Shown here: one piece after another, positions 1 through 8,109 of the stretch | How positions within the stretch are numbered: the first letter of the stretch is position 1 | Layout: each line of letters opens with the position of its first letter | Source: Sphingomonas sp. MA1305 | Lineage (GTDB): Bacteria; Pseudomonadota; Alphaproteobacteria; Sphingomonadales; Sphingomonadaceae | Direction: 5' to 3' | Assembly: GCF_016107325.1 (NCBI RefSeq) | Contig: NZ_RCVT01000001.1 | Coordinates: 310,001 to 374,000, forward strand | Length of the DNA: 64,000 bases | Translations under genes and position numbers: made by a program | Notes under the pieces: generated by a model | Database searches by the model: none | Told to the model about the DNA's origin: nothing | The model's input: the letters and a program-made list of their open reading frames with translations, nothing else

Positions 1-2
1 TG

Positions 3-968
3 GGGCAGGTCGGCCTGACCGGCGACGGCGTGGCTCAGGCGCTCGAGGCGGTGCTGCCGGGCGACGTGGCCGGACTCGCGGCGGGAAAGATGCGCTATTC
101 GCTGCTGCTCAACAACGAGGGCGGCATCCTCGACGACCTGATGGTCACGACGCTGCCCGAAGGGCATCCGTTCGGCGATGCGAGCCATTACATGGTCGTC
201 AACGGCGCGACCAAATATGACGACGTTGCCTATCTGCTCGACGTGCTGCCCGAGGACGTCGTCATCAACCTGATGGACGAGCAGGCGCTGCTCGCGTTGC
301 AGGGGCCGAAGGCAGTCGACGCCCTGGTGCGCGTTGTGCCAAGCGTGGATACGCTGGTGTTCATGACCGCCGGCGCGTTCAGCTGGAACGGCACGCCGCT
401 GTGGATCAGCCGTTCGGGCTATACGGGTGAGGACGGCTTCGAGATCTCGCTGCCGGCCGACATCGCGGAAGGCTTCGCCACTGCACTCTGCGCGCAGCCC
501 GAGGTCAAGCCGATCGGCCTGGGCGCGCGCGACTCGCTGCGTCTTGAAGCCGGCTTGCCGCTCTATGGCCACGATCTCGATCCGGAGACGACGCCGGTGA
601 TGGCCGATCTCGGGTTCGCGCTGTCCAAGCGGCGTCGCGAGGCGGCGGACTTCGCTGGCGCCGCACGCATCCTCGACGAGCGGGCGAACGGCCCGGCGGT
701 GAAACGCGTCGGCCTGTCGGTCGCCGGGCGCCAGCCGGTGCGCGAGGGCGCGAGCGTCGTCGACGCCGACGGCGCCATCATCGGCCGTGTCACCTCGGGC
801 GGCTTTGCACCGAGTGTTGGTGCGCCGATCGGCATGGCCTATGTGCCCGCCGTGCTCGCCACGCCGGGCACCCAGCTCAAATTGATCCAGCGGGGCAAGC
901 TCCACGACGCCACCGTCGCGGCGATGCCCTTTGTTCCCCACCGCTATATCCGTGCAGGAGCCAAGTGA
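3..968 (+). CDS. gcvT: Glycine cleavage system T protein (aminomethyltransferase), 5'-truncated by window edge
   Basis: GcvT transfers the methylene group from the aminomethyl-lipoyl arm of GcvH to tetrahydrofolate, releasing ammonia, in the cytoplasmic glycine cleavage complex. The frame is open from the first bases of the window, so the true start lies upstream. About 321 codons are present against a usual 365-380, so roughly 50 N-terminal residues are missing. The folate-binding core is recognisable by [14 protein letters not shown] near the start, [16 protein letters not shown] in the middle and [19 protein letters not shown], followed by the C-terminal barrel with [11 protein letters not shown]. 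The stop is separated by one base from the gcvH start, so the two are clearly cotranscribed and probably translationally coupled. Any glycine riboswitch would lie outside the window. Identification is firm. Confidence 0.95.
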   Translation, partial: GQVGLTGDGVAQALEAVLPGDVAGLAAGKMRYSLLLNNEGGILDDLMVTTLPEGHPFGDASHYMVVNGATKYDDVAYLLDVLPEDVVINLMDEQALLALQGPKAVDALVRVVPSVDTLVFMTAGAFSWNGTPLWISRSGYTGEDGFEISLPADIAEGFATALCAQPEVKPIGLGARDSLRLEAGLPLYGHDLDPETTPVMADLGFALSKRRREAADFAGAARILDERANGPAVKRVGLSVAGRQPVREGASVVDADGAIIGRVTSGGFAPSVGAPIGMAYVPAVLATPGTQLKLIQRGKLHDATVAAMPFVPHRYIRAGAK

Positions 969-969
969 G

Positions 970-1341
970 ATGAGCCGTTACTTCACCGAAGACCATGAGT
1001 GGATCGACGTCGACGGCGAGACCGGGACGGTCGGCATTTCGGATTACGCCCAGGGCCAGCTCGGCGACATCGTGTTCGTCGACGTGCCTGAAGAGGGCAA
1101 GCAACTGAGCAAGGGCGACGAGGCCGCGGTGGTCGAGTCGGTCAAGGCCGCGTCGGACGTCTATTCGCCGGTGTCGGGTCATGTCATCGAGGGCAATGCC
1201 GCGCTCGGCGACGATCCGTCGCTGGTCAATTCCGATCCGGAAGGCGACGGCTGGTTCTTCAAGATCACGCTGACCGATTCGTCGGAGCTCGAGGATCTGA
1301 TGGACGAGACCGCCTACGAGGCGTTCGTCGCGAAGCTGTGA
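970..1341 (+). CDS. gcvH: Glycine cleavage system H protein (lipoyl carrier)
   Basis: This 123-residue carrier shuttles the aminomethyl intermediate between the P, T and L proteins on a lipoyl arm. The lipoyl-lysine motif is visible as [12 protein letters not shown], with the acceptor at about Lys59, and the fold markers YFTEDHEW at the N-terminus and GDGWFFKI near the end are canonical. A longer frame starting at 931 would run inside gcvT. I chose ATG 970 because it gives the normal family start ([11 protein letters not shown]) and sits one base after the gcvT stop. It is the second gene of gcvTHPaPb, and a GC-rich palindromic repeat follows before gcvPA. Confidence 0.97.
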   Translation: MSRYFTEDHEWIDVDGETGTVGISDYAQGQLGDIVFVDVPEEGKQLSKGDEAAVVESVKAASDVYSPVSGHVIEGNAALGDDPSLVNSDPEGDGWFFKITLTDSSELEDLMDETAYEAFVAKL

Positions 1342-1349
1342 TTGATCAA

Positions 1350-1450
1350 GCCCCTCCCCATCAGGGGAGGGATTGGGGTGGGGCGCCTCCACGGGCGATG
1401 GCGTTCGGGGCGAAACCCCACCCCTTGCTCCTCCCCTGAAGGGGAGGGGT
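1350..1450. repeat. GC-rich palindromic repeat, copy 1 (gcvH-gcvPA spacer)
   Basis: About 100 bp made of two hairpins flanking a short variable centre. The left hairpin is CCCTCCCC-ATCA-GGGGAGGG and the right hairpin is CCTCCCC-TGAA-GGGGAGG. Inner GGGGTGGGGC and CCCCACCCC arms can also pair with each other. The same design recurs at 20676, 24026, 25862, 54801 and 55961, with single-hairpin fragments at 43615 and 58720. Here it separates gcvH from gcvPA in a single transcription unit and could shape mRNA stability or relative expression. The sequence shows the structure; any function is inference. Confidence 0.85.
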
Positions 1451-1463
1451 TGAGGAGTAACGA

Positions 1464-2822
1464 ATGCGCTACCTGCCCCTGACGTCCCCTGACCGCGAGG
1501 CGATGCTCGCGACGATCGGTGTCCATCACATCGACGAACTGTTCGTCGACGTGCCCGAGGCGGCGCGACTGGACGGGCCGATCGCCGGCCTGCCGCTGCA
1601 TGCCAGCGAATTGTCGGTCGAGCGGCACATGAGCGCACTTGCCCGCAAGAACATGGTCGCTGGCGAAGTGCCCTTCTTCCTCGGCTGCGGCGCCTATCGG
1701 CACCATGTGCCAGCCTCGGTCGACCATCTGATCCAGCGTGGCGAGTTCCTCACCGCCTACACGCCCTACCAGCCGGAGATCGCGCAGGGCACGCTGCAGA
1801 TGTTGTTCGAGTTTCAGACGCAGGTCGCGCGTCTGCTCGGCACCGACGTTGCCAACGCCAGCATGTACGACGGCTCGACCGCCTGCTGGGAGGCGATCGG
1901 CATGGCGCGGCGCATCACCAAGCGGGCCAAGGCGATCCTGTCGGGCGGGCTGCATCCGCATTACGTCAGCGTCGCCAAGACCATGGCGAAATACACTGGC
2001 GATGCGCTGGAAACCGCCTTGCCGACCCTGAGCGCGGATGCTGACGTCGATGCTCTGGTCGCGGCGATCGACGACGACACCAGCTGCGTCGTGGTGCAAT
2101 ATCCCGACATCCTCGGACGCATCGTCGACCTGCAGCCGCTCGCCGACGCCTGTCATGCAAAGAAGGCGCTGCTGATCGCGGTCGTCACCGAGCCGGTGGC
2201 GATGGGGGCGGTCAAGGCGCCGGGCGAGATGGACGCGGACATCGTCGTCGGCGAGGGCCAGTCACTGGGCGTCGGCCTGCAGTTCGGCGGCCCCTATGTC
2301 GGCCTGTTCGGCTGCAAGGACAAATATGTCCGCCAGATGCCCGGCCGTCTGTGTGGCGAGACGGTCGATGCCGACGGCAAGCGGGGCTTCGTGCTGACGC
2401 TGTCGACGCGCGAGCAGCATATTCGCCGCGAGAAGGCGACCAGCAACATCTGCACCAACTCGGGCCTGTGCGCGCTGGCCTTCTCCATCCACATGACGCT
2501 GCTCGGCGAGGCGGGGCTGCGCCGGCTGGCGGGGATCAACCATGCCCAGGCGTGCCGCGCCGCGGAGCGGCTGGCGCAGGTGCCCGGCGTGCGGGTGGTC
2601 AACGACACCTTCTTCAACGAGTTCACGCTCGACCTCGGCAAGGAGGCGCGGCCGATCGTGCGGACGCTCGCCGACCGCGGCGTGCTGGCCGGCGTCTCGC
2701 TCGGCCGGCTCTATCCGGGGGAGGCCAGCCTGGCCAACGGACTGGTGGTCGCGGTGACGGAGACGGTGACCGACGAGGATATCGAGGCGCTGGCCACGGC
2801 GCTTGAGGAGGTGCTGGCATGA
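1464..2822 (+). CDS. gcvPA: Glycine dehydrogenase (decarboxylating) subunit 1
   Basis: This is the N-terminal half of the two-subunit P protein, the PLP enzyme that decarboxylates glycine and loads the aminomethyl group onto lipoylated GcvH. At 452 residues it has the usual length of the split alpha subunit. Diagnostic stretches are MRYLPLTSPDREAML at the start, FLGCGAYRHHVPASVDHL, and TAYTPYQPEIAQGTLQMLFE. ATG 1464 is preceded by GAGGAG at good spacing, immediately downstream of palindromic repeat copy 1. The stop overlaps the start of the second subunit in an ATGA arrangement, consistent with equimolar translation. The PLP lysine is in the partner subunit. Confidence 0.96.
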   Translation: MRYLPLTSPDREAMLATIGVHHIDELFVDVPEAARLDGPIAGLPLHASELSVERHMSALARKNMVAGEVPFFLGCGAYRHHVPASVDHLIQRGEFLTAYTPYQPEIAQGTLQMLFEFQTQVARLLGTDVANASMYDGSTACWEAIGMARRITKRAKAILSGGLHPHYVSVAKTMAKYTGDALETALPTLSADADVDALVAAIDDDTSCVVVQYPDILGRIVDLQPLADACHAKKALLIAVVTEPVAMGAVKAPGEMDADIVVGEGQSLGVGLQFGGPYVGLFGCKDKYVRQMPGRLCGETVDADGKRGFVLTLSTREQHIRREKATSNICTNSGLCALAFSIHMTLLGEAGLRRLAGINHAQACRAAERLAQVPGVRVVNDTFFNEFTLDLGKEARPIVRTLADRGVLAGVSLGRLYPGEASLANGLVVAVTETVTDEDIEALATALEEVLA

Positions 2823-4393
2823 CGATCAACCAGAGCGGCTGGAAGCCGACCGCACCCGAGGCGAAGGATGGCGGGGCGCCGGCGACCTTCACCGGCAATC
2901 GCGCGCTGATGCTGGAAGAGGCGCTGATCTTCGAGATCGGCGACGACAAGACGACCGGCGTCGACTTCCCGGCCGGCGACGTGGCCGGATCGCGGCTCGG
3001 CGATCTGACGCGCAAGGCGCCGATCGGCCTGCCCGGCCTGTCGGAGCCGGAGACGATTCGTCACTACACCCGCCTCAGCCGCCAGAATTACGCGATCGAC
3101 CTCGGCCTGTTTCCGCTCGGCTCGTGCACGATGAAGCACAACCCGCGGCTTAATGAGAAGATGGCGCGGCTGCCCGGATTTGCCGACGTCCACCCGCTGC
3201 AGCCGGTCGACACGGTGCAGGGTGCGCTGGGCGTGATCAACGAGCTCGCCTTCTGGCTGATCGAACTGACCGGCATGGAAGGCGTCGCGATGAGCCCCAA
3301 GGCGGGCGCGCATGGCGAATTGTGCGGCATACTGTGCATCAAGGCGGCGCTGGAGAAGCGGGGCGAGGGGCATCGCAAGGTGGTGCTGGTGCCGGAGAGC
3401 GCGCATGGCACTAACCCGGCCACCGCCGCCTTCGCCGGCTTCACGGTCGAGGACATTCCGGCGACGGCCGACGGCCGGGTCGACCTGGCGGCGCTGGAGG
3501 CGCGGCTGGGTCCCGACGTGGCGGCGGTGATGATCACCAACCCGAACACCTGCGGCCTGTTCGAGCGCGACCTCAAGAAGATCAGCGATGCGGTGCATGC
3601 CGCGGGCGGCTACGTCTATTGCGACGGCGCCAACTTCAACGCGATCGTCGGACGGGTGCGGCCGGGCGACCTCGGCGTCGACGCGATGCACATCAACCTG
3701 CACAAGACCTTCTCCACCCCGCACGGCGGCGGCGGGCCGGGGTCGGGGCCGGTGGTGCTGTCCAAGGCACTGGCACCGTTCGGGCCGCTGCCCTTCACCG
3801 CGCGCCATGCCGACGGCCATATCCAGCTGGTCGAGGAGGAGACGGCAGGCGACGATCATCCCGATACGTTCGGGCGGATGACCGCCTTCCACGGCCAGAT
3901 GGGCATGTTCACCCGCGCGCTGACCTATATCCTCAGCCACGGTGCCGACGGCCTGCGCCAGGTCGCCGAGGATGCGGTGCTCAACGCCAATTACATCCTG
4001 CGCAGCCTCGAGGACACGCTCGACGCGCCGTTTGCAGGCAGCGGCCCGTGTATGCACGAGGCGATCTTCAGCGATGCCGGCCTGGCCGAGGGCTTCTCGA
4101 CGATCGACATCGCCAAGGCGCTGATCGACGAAGGCTTCCACCCGATGACCATGTATTTCCCGCTGGTCGTCCACGGCGCGATGCTGGTCGAGCCGACGGA
4201 GACCGAGTCGAAGGCGGGGATCGACCAGTTCGTCGGTGCGCTGCGATCGGTGGCGGAACGGGCCAAGGCGGGCGACCAGAGCCTGAAGACCGCGCCGCAT
4301 TTCGCACCGCGGGCCCGGTTGGACGAGACGCTGGCGGCGCGCAAGCCGGTGCTGGTATGGAAGGAACGGCCGCTGGCGCAAGCCGCGGAGTGA
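2819..4393 (+). CDS. gcvPB: Glycine dehydrogenase (decarboxylating) subunit 2, PLP-bearing
   Basis: This is the C-terminal half of the split P protein. It carries the pyridoxal phosphate lysine in NLHKTFSTPHGGGGPG, at about Lys296. Other family marks are LGSCTMKHNPRLNEK near residue 103 and the glycine-rich loop that follows the lysine. Its 524 residues match the family. It overlaps gcvPA by four bases and is the last gene of the operon. Together with GcvPA it forms the functional glycine decarboxylase that delivers one-carbon units to folate, linking to the metF-metH genes elsewhere in this window. Confidence 0.96.
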   Translation: MTINQSGWKPTAPEAKDGGAPATFTGNRALMLEEALIFEIGDDKTTGVDFPAGDVAGSRLGDLTRKAPIGLPGLSEPETIRHYTRLSRQNYAIDLGLFPLGSCTMKHNPRLNEKMARLPGFADVHPLQPVDTVQGALGVINELAFWLIELTGMEGVAMSPKAGAHGELCGILCIKAALEKRGEGHRKVVLVPESAHGTNPATAAFAGFTVEDIPATADGRVDLAALEARLGPDVAAVMITNPNTCGLFERDLKKISDAVHAAGGYVYCDGANFNAIVGRVRPGDLGVDAMHINLHKTFSTPHGGGGPGSGPVVLSKALAPFGPLPFTARHADGHIQLVEEETAGDDHPDTFGRMTAFHGQMGMFTRALTYILSHGADGLRQVAEDAVLNANYILRSLEDTLDAPFAGSGPCMHEAIFSDAGLAEGFSTIDIAKALIDEGFHPMTMYFPLVVHGAMLVEPTETESKAGIDQFVGALRSVAERAKAGDQSLKTAPHFAPRARLDETLAARKPVLVWKERPLAQAAE

Positions 4394-4402
4394 CGCTAGC
4401 CT

Positions 4403-4423
4403 CCACCCCGGTAACAGGGGTGG
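4403..4423 (+). promoter_or_regulatory. 7-bp stem-loop just upstream of a start codon
   Basis: CCACCCC at 4403-4409 pairs perfectly with GGGGTGG at 4417-4423 around a 7-base loop. The right arm abuts the only G-rich stretch available as a ribosome binding site for ATG 4430, so the hairpin could limit translation or act as a weak terminator after gcvPB. There is no T-tract. The structure is seen; the role is inferred. Confidence 0.4.
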
Positions 4424-4429
4424 GGACTC

Positions 4430-4945
4430 ATGCAGACACACGATACGCAAGGATGGATCAGCTACGCCGTCACCGCCGTGATCATCGCGGTGGTGATGGC
4501 GCTGCGCTGGCGGCGCATGCAGCGGGTGCAGCCGCTGAAGCTGGAGCGGCTGTGGATCGTGCCGGCGCTCTATGCCGTGGCGCTGGTTGCGACCTTCTCC
4601 GCCAAGCCGCCGCATGGCCTCGCCTGGCTGTTCTGTCTGATCGCGCTCGGCCTCGGCGCGGCATTGGGCTGGCAGCGCGGCAAGATGATGCGGCTGACCG
4701 TCGACCCGGAAACGCATAGCCTCAACCAGACGGGATCGCCGGCGGCGATGCTGTTCCTGCTGGCGCTGGTTGCGGTGCGCACCGGCGCGCGGCAGGTCGC
4801 CGGCGTCGAGGGCGCGGCGATGGGCTTCGACCCGATGGCGGTGACCGACATGCTGATGGCGCTGGCGCTCGGCCTGTTCACCGCGACCCGGATCGAGATG
4901 TACCTGCGCGGCAAGCGCCTGCTCGCCGAGGCTGTGCGCCCCTGA
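4430..4945 (+). CDS. CcdC-like / DUF1453 integral membrane protein
   Basis: A 171-residue membrane protein with about four to five hydrophobic segments: SYAVTAVIIAVVMAL near the start, LWIVPALYAVALVAT, LAWLFCLIALGLGAALG, MLFLLALVAV and MLMALALGLFTA. Short basic loops such as RWRRMQR suggest an N-out or mixed topology. The pattern and length fit the CcdC/DUF1453 family of small polytopic proteins, whose function is not settled. It follows gcvPB by 36 bases on the same strand, with a small hairpin between them, so it may be read through from the gcv operon at a lower level. The family assignment rests on overall pattern only. Confidence 0.6.
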   Translation: MQTHDTQGWISYAVTAVIIAVVMALRWRRMQRVQPLKLERLWIVPALYAVALVATFSAKPPHGLAWLFCLIALGLGAALGWQRGKMMRLTVDPETHSLNQTGSPAAMLFLLALVAVRTGARQVAGVEGAAMGFDPMAVTDMLMALALGLFTATRIEMYLRGKRLLAEAVRP

Positions 4946-5101
4946 CCGCACATCGGTCGGTGACGGCGCCTGCCGTCGGGCCGGGGCGGTGGGCAAAGTT
5001 GACGAAGTTCGCGCATAGACGCGGGGGCACCGGCCGGCGGCCGGGGGCCCGGCGAGCGAGCATCGCTGCCCTAAGATTGATCTAAGTCACTGTAATTGCT
5101 G

Positions 5102-5126
5102 GGAACGCCCAGCGCTCGGGCCGGTT
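5102..5126 (+). promoter_or_regulatory. Candidate EcfG-type promoter (GGAAC-N16-GGTT)
   Basis: GGAAC at 5102-5106 and GGTT at 5123-5126 are separated by 16 bases. This fits the GGAAC-N16/17-nGTT pattern of alphaproteobacterial general stress sigma factor EcfG. The predicted start of transcription would be about 25 bases before ATG 5156, leaving room for the GGAG ribosome site. This is a motif match only. Confidence 0.45.
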
Positions 5127-5155
5127 GATGCCGTCCTTCCAGCGGAGTGACGGCG

Positions 5156-5323
5156 ATGGCTCAGAAAGGTGCGGGCGGGAATCCGGGTGCGGTGACCGCG
5201 AAAGGTGGCGACCATGCGCGCGGCAGCTTGGGAACCGGGCGTGGCGGCGGCACGCGGACCGGCGCGAAGAAGACCGCGACCGATCATGCCGCCGACGAGG
5301 GCGAGAGCGACAACACGGGTTAG
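5156..5323 (+). CDS. Small disordered Gly/Thr/Lys-rich protein (55 aa)
   Basis: This short frame encodes 55 residues rich in Gly, Thr, Ala and Lys (MAQKGAGGNPGAVTAKGG at the start, ending in an acidic tail GESDNTG). It has no hydrophobic core, so it is expected to be intrinsically disordered. ATG 5156 follows an AGCGGAGTG ribosome site at normal spacing, and a candidate EcfG promoter lies upstream, which argues that it is a real stress-induced gene. It does not clearly match the KGG stress-protein family despite the similar composition. I do not recognise a function. It could also be a spurious frame, since the region is GC-rich. Confidence 0.5.
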   Translation: MAQKGAGGNPGAVTAKGGDHARGSLGTGRGGGTRTGAKKTATDHAADEGESDNTG

Positions 5324-5362
5324 AAGATCAACGGCGCCTGACCGCTCCGCGGGCCGGCCGGA

Positions 5363-5923
5363 TCAGGGCCGCGCCGGCAGTCGGTAGATCTGCTCGCCGT
5401 GTCGGACCATCGTCAGCGAGGGACCGTCCTCGTCCATGCCGAGGTCGAGCCGGTCGCGGGTATCGCCGTTGAACAGGCGCAGGGTGGTCGCGCCGGTCGG
5501 CTCGGCGATGAACATCGCATGCTGTCGCGTCTTGTCGTCGAGCGTCAGCAGCACGTTGGAATAGCCGTGATCGACGGTGGCATAGCCGCTGCGCTCCTGC
5601 CCCTCGGCATCGAACAGCAGCATGCCCGACATCGTGTCCTCCGGACGGCCGCCGCGGCTGCGGAGCTGACGTCCGGCGACGATCGCATGCGGCAGCGGCG
5701 CGGCGATCTTGACCCTGGTGATGCCATGCGTGTCGACGACATCGAGCGCGCGGACACGCAATACGTCGTGGATCCCGGCATCGGCCTGAGCGGCTGTCGC
5801 CCGCCCGGCGACGGCGGTGCCGATCGCGGCGATCGTGCTGATCGCGGCGACCGCCACGACGAAGCGGTTGCGCCGTTCCAGCCGCGCGATGCGCTGGTTC
5901 AAGTGACTCGTGACGTCGTCCAT
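5363..5923 (-). CDS. Hypothetical membrane-anchored beta-rich protein
   Basis: A 186-residue protein with one N-terminal membrane anchor (FVVAVAAISTIAAIGTAVAG) after a basic segment RIARLERRNR that includes a short possible coiled coil. The rest appears to lie in the periplasm. It consists of repeated short beta-type units (VDTHGITRVKIAAP, GMLLFDAEGQERSGY, VLLTLDDKTRQHAMFIAEP, TTLRLFNGDTRDRLDLGM), a pattern seen in uncharacterised repeat-rich bacterial proteins. A longer frame exists upstream, but ATG 5923 is preceded by AGGAGG at ideal spacing, which decides the start. It is divergent from the zinc-ribbon membrane protein at 6041. No catalytic motif is visible and function is unknown. Confidence 0.75.
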   Translation of the reverse strand: MDDVTSHLNQRIARLERRNRFVVAVAAISTIAAIGTAVAGRATAAQADAGIHDVLRVRALDVVDTHGITRVKIAAPLPHAIVAGRQLRSRGGRPEDTMSGMLLFDAEGQERSGYATVDHGYSNVLLTLDDKTRQHAMFIAEPTGATTLRLFNGDTRDRLDLGMDEDGPSLTMVRHGEQIYRLPARP

Positions 5924-6040
5924 GCTGACCCTCCTGTTCTGTGTTATCGGCATAGCACACTTGGGTCGCGCTCGCGACCCCGACCGTGAGCGCCCATTCC
6001 ATTCTATGATGGGAGAGGGGCACAGCGAACGGGGCACAGG

Positions 6041-6445
6041 ATGTTCTTCATCACCTGGGGCGCGAAGACGGTGGTGATCGCGCTCGGATCGGTCGGCGTG
6101 TTCTACTGCTCGACATGCGAGAAGGATCGCACCTTCGTCCGCTGGCTGGCCTATCGTCTGTGGCACATCCTGTGGCTGTGCCGCTGGCCGGTCAGCAAGA
6201 CCTACCGTCAGGACTGTGAAATCTGCGGCCGCGGCCAGGAGCTCGACCCGGCGGAGGTCGAGGCCGAACTCGGCGGCTCACCGATCCCGCTGATCGACCG
6301 CTTCGGCTGGACCGTCGCGGTCGCGATCGTAATCGCCCTGTTCGGCATCGGCCATTTAAACTCCCGGCCGCGTCCCGTGCCGGCCGACTATCGCGTCGCG
6401 CACCCGCTGTCGGATGGCAGCAGCGATCGCACCGCAGGGGGGTGA
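6041..6445 (+). CDS. Membrane protein with a split zinc-ribbon (CxxC...CxxC)
   Basis: A 134-residue protein with an N-terminal hydrophobic segment (TVVIALGSVGVFYC), a central basic/aromatic part, and a second membrane helix near residues 90-105 (VAVAIVIALFGIG). Two CxxC knuckles, Cys23/Cys26 in YCSTCEKD and Cys59/Cys62 in DCEICGRG, are spaced like a four-cysteine zinc ribbon. Both lie on the same side of the second helix, so a membrane-tethered zinc site is plausible. The gene is divergent from the 5363-5923 protein and 31 bases upstream of proS. I do not recognise the family, and its function is unknown. Confidence 0.7.
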   Translation: MFFITWGAKTVVIALGSVGVFYCSTCEKDRTFVRWLAYRLWHILWLCRWPVSKTYRQDCEICGRGQELDPAEVEAELGGSPIPLIDRFGWTVAVAIVIALFGIGHLNSRPRPVPADYRVAHPLSDGSSDRTAGG

Positions 6446-6476
6446 CGGGTCGGGCGGCTTTGGCTAGGCGGGCGGC

Positions 6477-8006
6477 ATGAAGCACGCCCTGTCCGTCACC
6501 CGCGCCGCCGACTTCGCCGCCTGGTATCAGTCCGTCATCGCCGAGGCCGATATGGCCGAGGAATCGGGGGTGCGCGGCTGCATGGTGATGCGGCCCTGGG
6601 GCTATGGCATCTGGGAGCGGATGCAGCGACTGCTCGACGACCGCATCCGCGGCCTCGGCTATGACAACACCTATTTCCCGCTGTTCATCCCGCTGTCCTA
6701 TTTCGAAAAGGAGGCGGAGCATGTCGAGGGCTTCGCCAAGGAGATGGCGGTCGTCACGCACCATCGGCTGGTGCCGGACGGCAAGGGCGGGCTGATGCCC
6801 GATCCGGAGGCGAAGCTGGAGGAGCCGCTGATCGTCCGGCCGACGTCGGAGACGGTGATCGGCGCCGCCTTCGCGCGCTGGGTGCAATCGTGGCGCGACC
6901 TGCCGGTGCAGATCAACCAATGGGCCAATGTCGTGCGCTGGGAGATGCGCACGCGCATGTTCCTGCGCACCGCCGAATTCCTGTGGCAGGAAGGGCATGC
7001 GGCCTATGCCAGCGCCGACCAGGCGCGTGCCGAGACGATGAAGGCGCTGGAACTCTACCGTAGCTTCGCCGAGGACTGCGCGGCGATGCCGGTGATCGCG
7101 GGCGAGAAGCCGGAGAATGAGCGCTTCCCCGGCGCCGTCGAGACCTGGTCAATCGAGGCGATGATGCAGGATGGCAAGGCGCTGCAGGCCGGCACCAGCC
7201 ATTTCCTCGGCACGCATTTCGCCGAGGCGCAGAACATCCGGTTCCAGAATGCGGAAGGCGGGCTGGAACCGGCGCAGACGATCAGCTGGGGCATGTCGAC
7301 GCGGATGATCGGCGGACTGATCATGACCCACGGCGACGACGACGGGCTGCGCGTGCCGCCGCGGCTGGCGCCGTGGCAGGTGGTGATCGTGCCGATGCTG
7401 CGCGACCAGCCGGAGGATGCGGCGCTGCTCGATTATGCGCGCGACATCCAGGCGGAACTGGCCAAGCTGAGCGCGTTCGGCGAGCCGTTGCGCGTGCTGG
7501 TCGACGTCAAGGCGACCAAGGCGGCGACCAAGCGCTGGGGCTGGGTCAAGAAGGGCGCGCCGGTGGTGATCGAGATCGGCGGCCGCGACATGGCCGGCGG
7601 CAACGTCTCGGTGATCCGCCGCGACCGGCTGTATCGCGAGGACGGCAAGCTCGACAGCCAGGTGCAGGCGCGCGGCGGCTTTGTCGGCGCGGTCGCCGAT
7701 CTGCTCGTCGCGATCCAGCGCGGGCTGCACGAGGAGGCGACGGCGCGGTTGAAGGCGGCGATCACGCCGGTCGACGACTGGGCGGCGGTCGAGGCGCATT
7801 TCGCCGAGACCGTGAAGAATCCGGGCTGGGTCGACGTGCGCTGGTCGAAACCGACGGGTGCCGCGCTGGACGCGGTGGTCGAGCGGCTGAAGGCACTGAA
7901 GCTGACGATCCGCAACGCGCCGCACGGGCAGGGCGCGATCGAGGGGGCGTGCGTGTTCACCGGCGCACCGGCGGTCGAGCGGGTGCTGCTGGCGCGGGCT
8001 TACTGA
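6477..8006 (+). CDS. proS: Prolyl-tRNA synthetase, archaeal/eukaryal type
   Basis: This class II synthetase charges tRNA-Pro with proline. At 509 residues it has the class II core with motif 1-2 (RPWGYGIWERMQ, IVRPTSETVIG, INQWANVVRWEMRTRMFLRT, EFLWQEGHAAY) and motif 3 around WGMSTRMIGGLIMTHGDD. It lacks the large editing insertion between motifs 2 and 3 of E. coli-type enzymes. It has the archaeal/eukaryal C-terminal extension ending in a terminal tyrosine (VLLARAY), a hallmark of that type. In the extension only one cysteine remains (GACVFTG), so the full zinc site of some relatives seems absent. The start at ATG 6477 gives a normal N-terminus. Confidence 0.93.
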   Translation: MKHALSVTRAADFAAWYQSVIAEADMAEESGVRGCMVMRPWGYGIWERMQRLLDDRIRGLGYDNTYFPLFIPLSYFEKEAEHVEGFAKEMAVVTHHRLVPDGKGGLMPDPEAKLEEPLIVRPTSETVIGAAFARWVQSWRDLPVQINQWANVVRWEMRTRMFLRTAEFLWQEGHAAYASADQARAETMKALELYRSFAEDCAAMPVIAGEKPENERFPGAVETWSIEAMMQDGKALQAGTSHFLGTHFAEAQNIRFQNAEGGLEPAQTISWGMSTRMIGGLIMTHGDDDGLRVPPRLAPWQVVIVPMLRDQPEDAALLDYARDIQAELAKLSAFGEPLRVLVDVKATKAATKRWGWVKKGAPVVIEIGGRDMAGGNVSVIRRDRLYREDGKLDSQVQARGGFVGAVADLLVAIQRGLHEEATARLKAAITPVDDWAAVEAHFAETVKNPGWVDVRWSKPTGAALDAVVERLKALKLTIRNAPHGQGAIEGACVFTGAPAVERVLLARAY

Positions 8007-8023
8007 CGGCCGTTCCGCCCCAC

Positions 8024-8105
8024 CCTCACCCTATCGGTCGCTGTGCGACCTCTTCCCTCTCCCATTGGGAGAGGGATGGAGCGGCGAAGTCGCGGAAGGG
8101 TGAGG
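8024..8105. repeat. Palindromic intergenic repeat, variant B
   Basis: Outer arms CCTCACCC (8024-8031) and GGGTGAGG (8098-8105) enclose a perfect 9-bp hairpin CCCTCTCCC-ATT-GGGAGAGGG (8055-8075) and a CGACT/AGTCG-type inner arm. It differs in sequence from the CCCCTCCCC repeats but has the same size and architecture. It separates convergent proS and trhO and may act as a bidirectional transcription stop. Confidence 0.7.
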
Positions 8106-8109
8106 ATCG

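Noticed and set aside
1..30. Glycine riboswitch upstream of gcvT
   Set aside because: The window starts inside gcvT, so no upstream leader is visible.
2711..4996. Long minus-strand open frame of 761 codons opposite gcvPA/gcvPB
   Set aside because: It is the antisense shadow of clearly conserved glycine dehydrogenase genes. High GC at third codon positions removes stops on the opposite strand. Its translation is Arg/His/Gln-rich with no recognisable domain.
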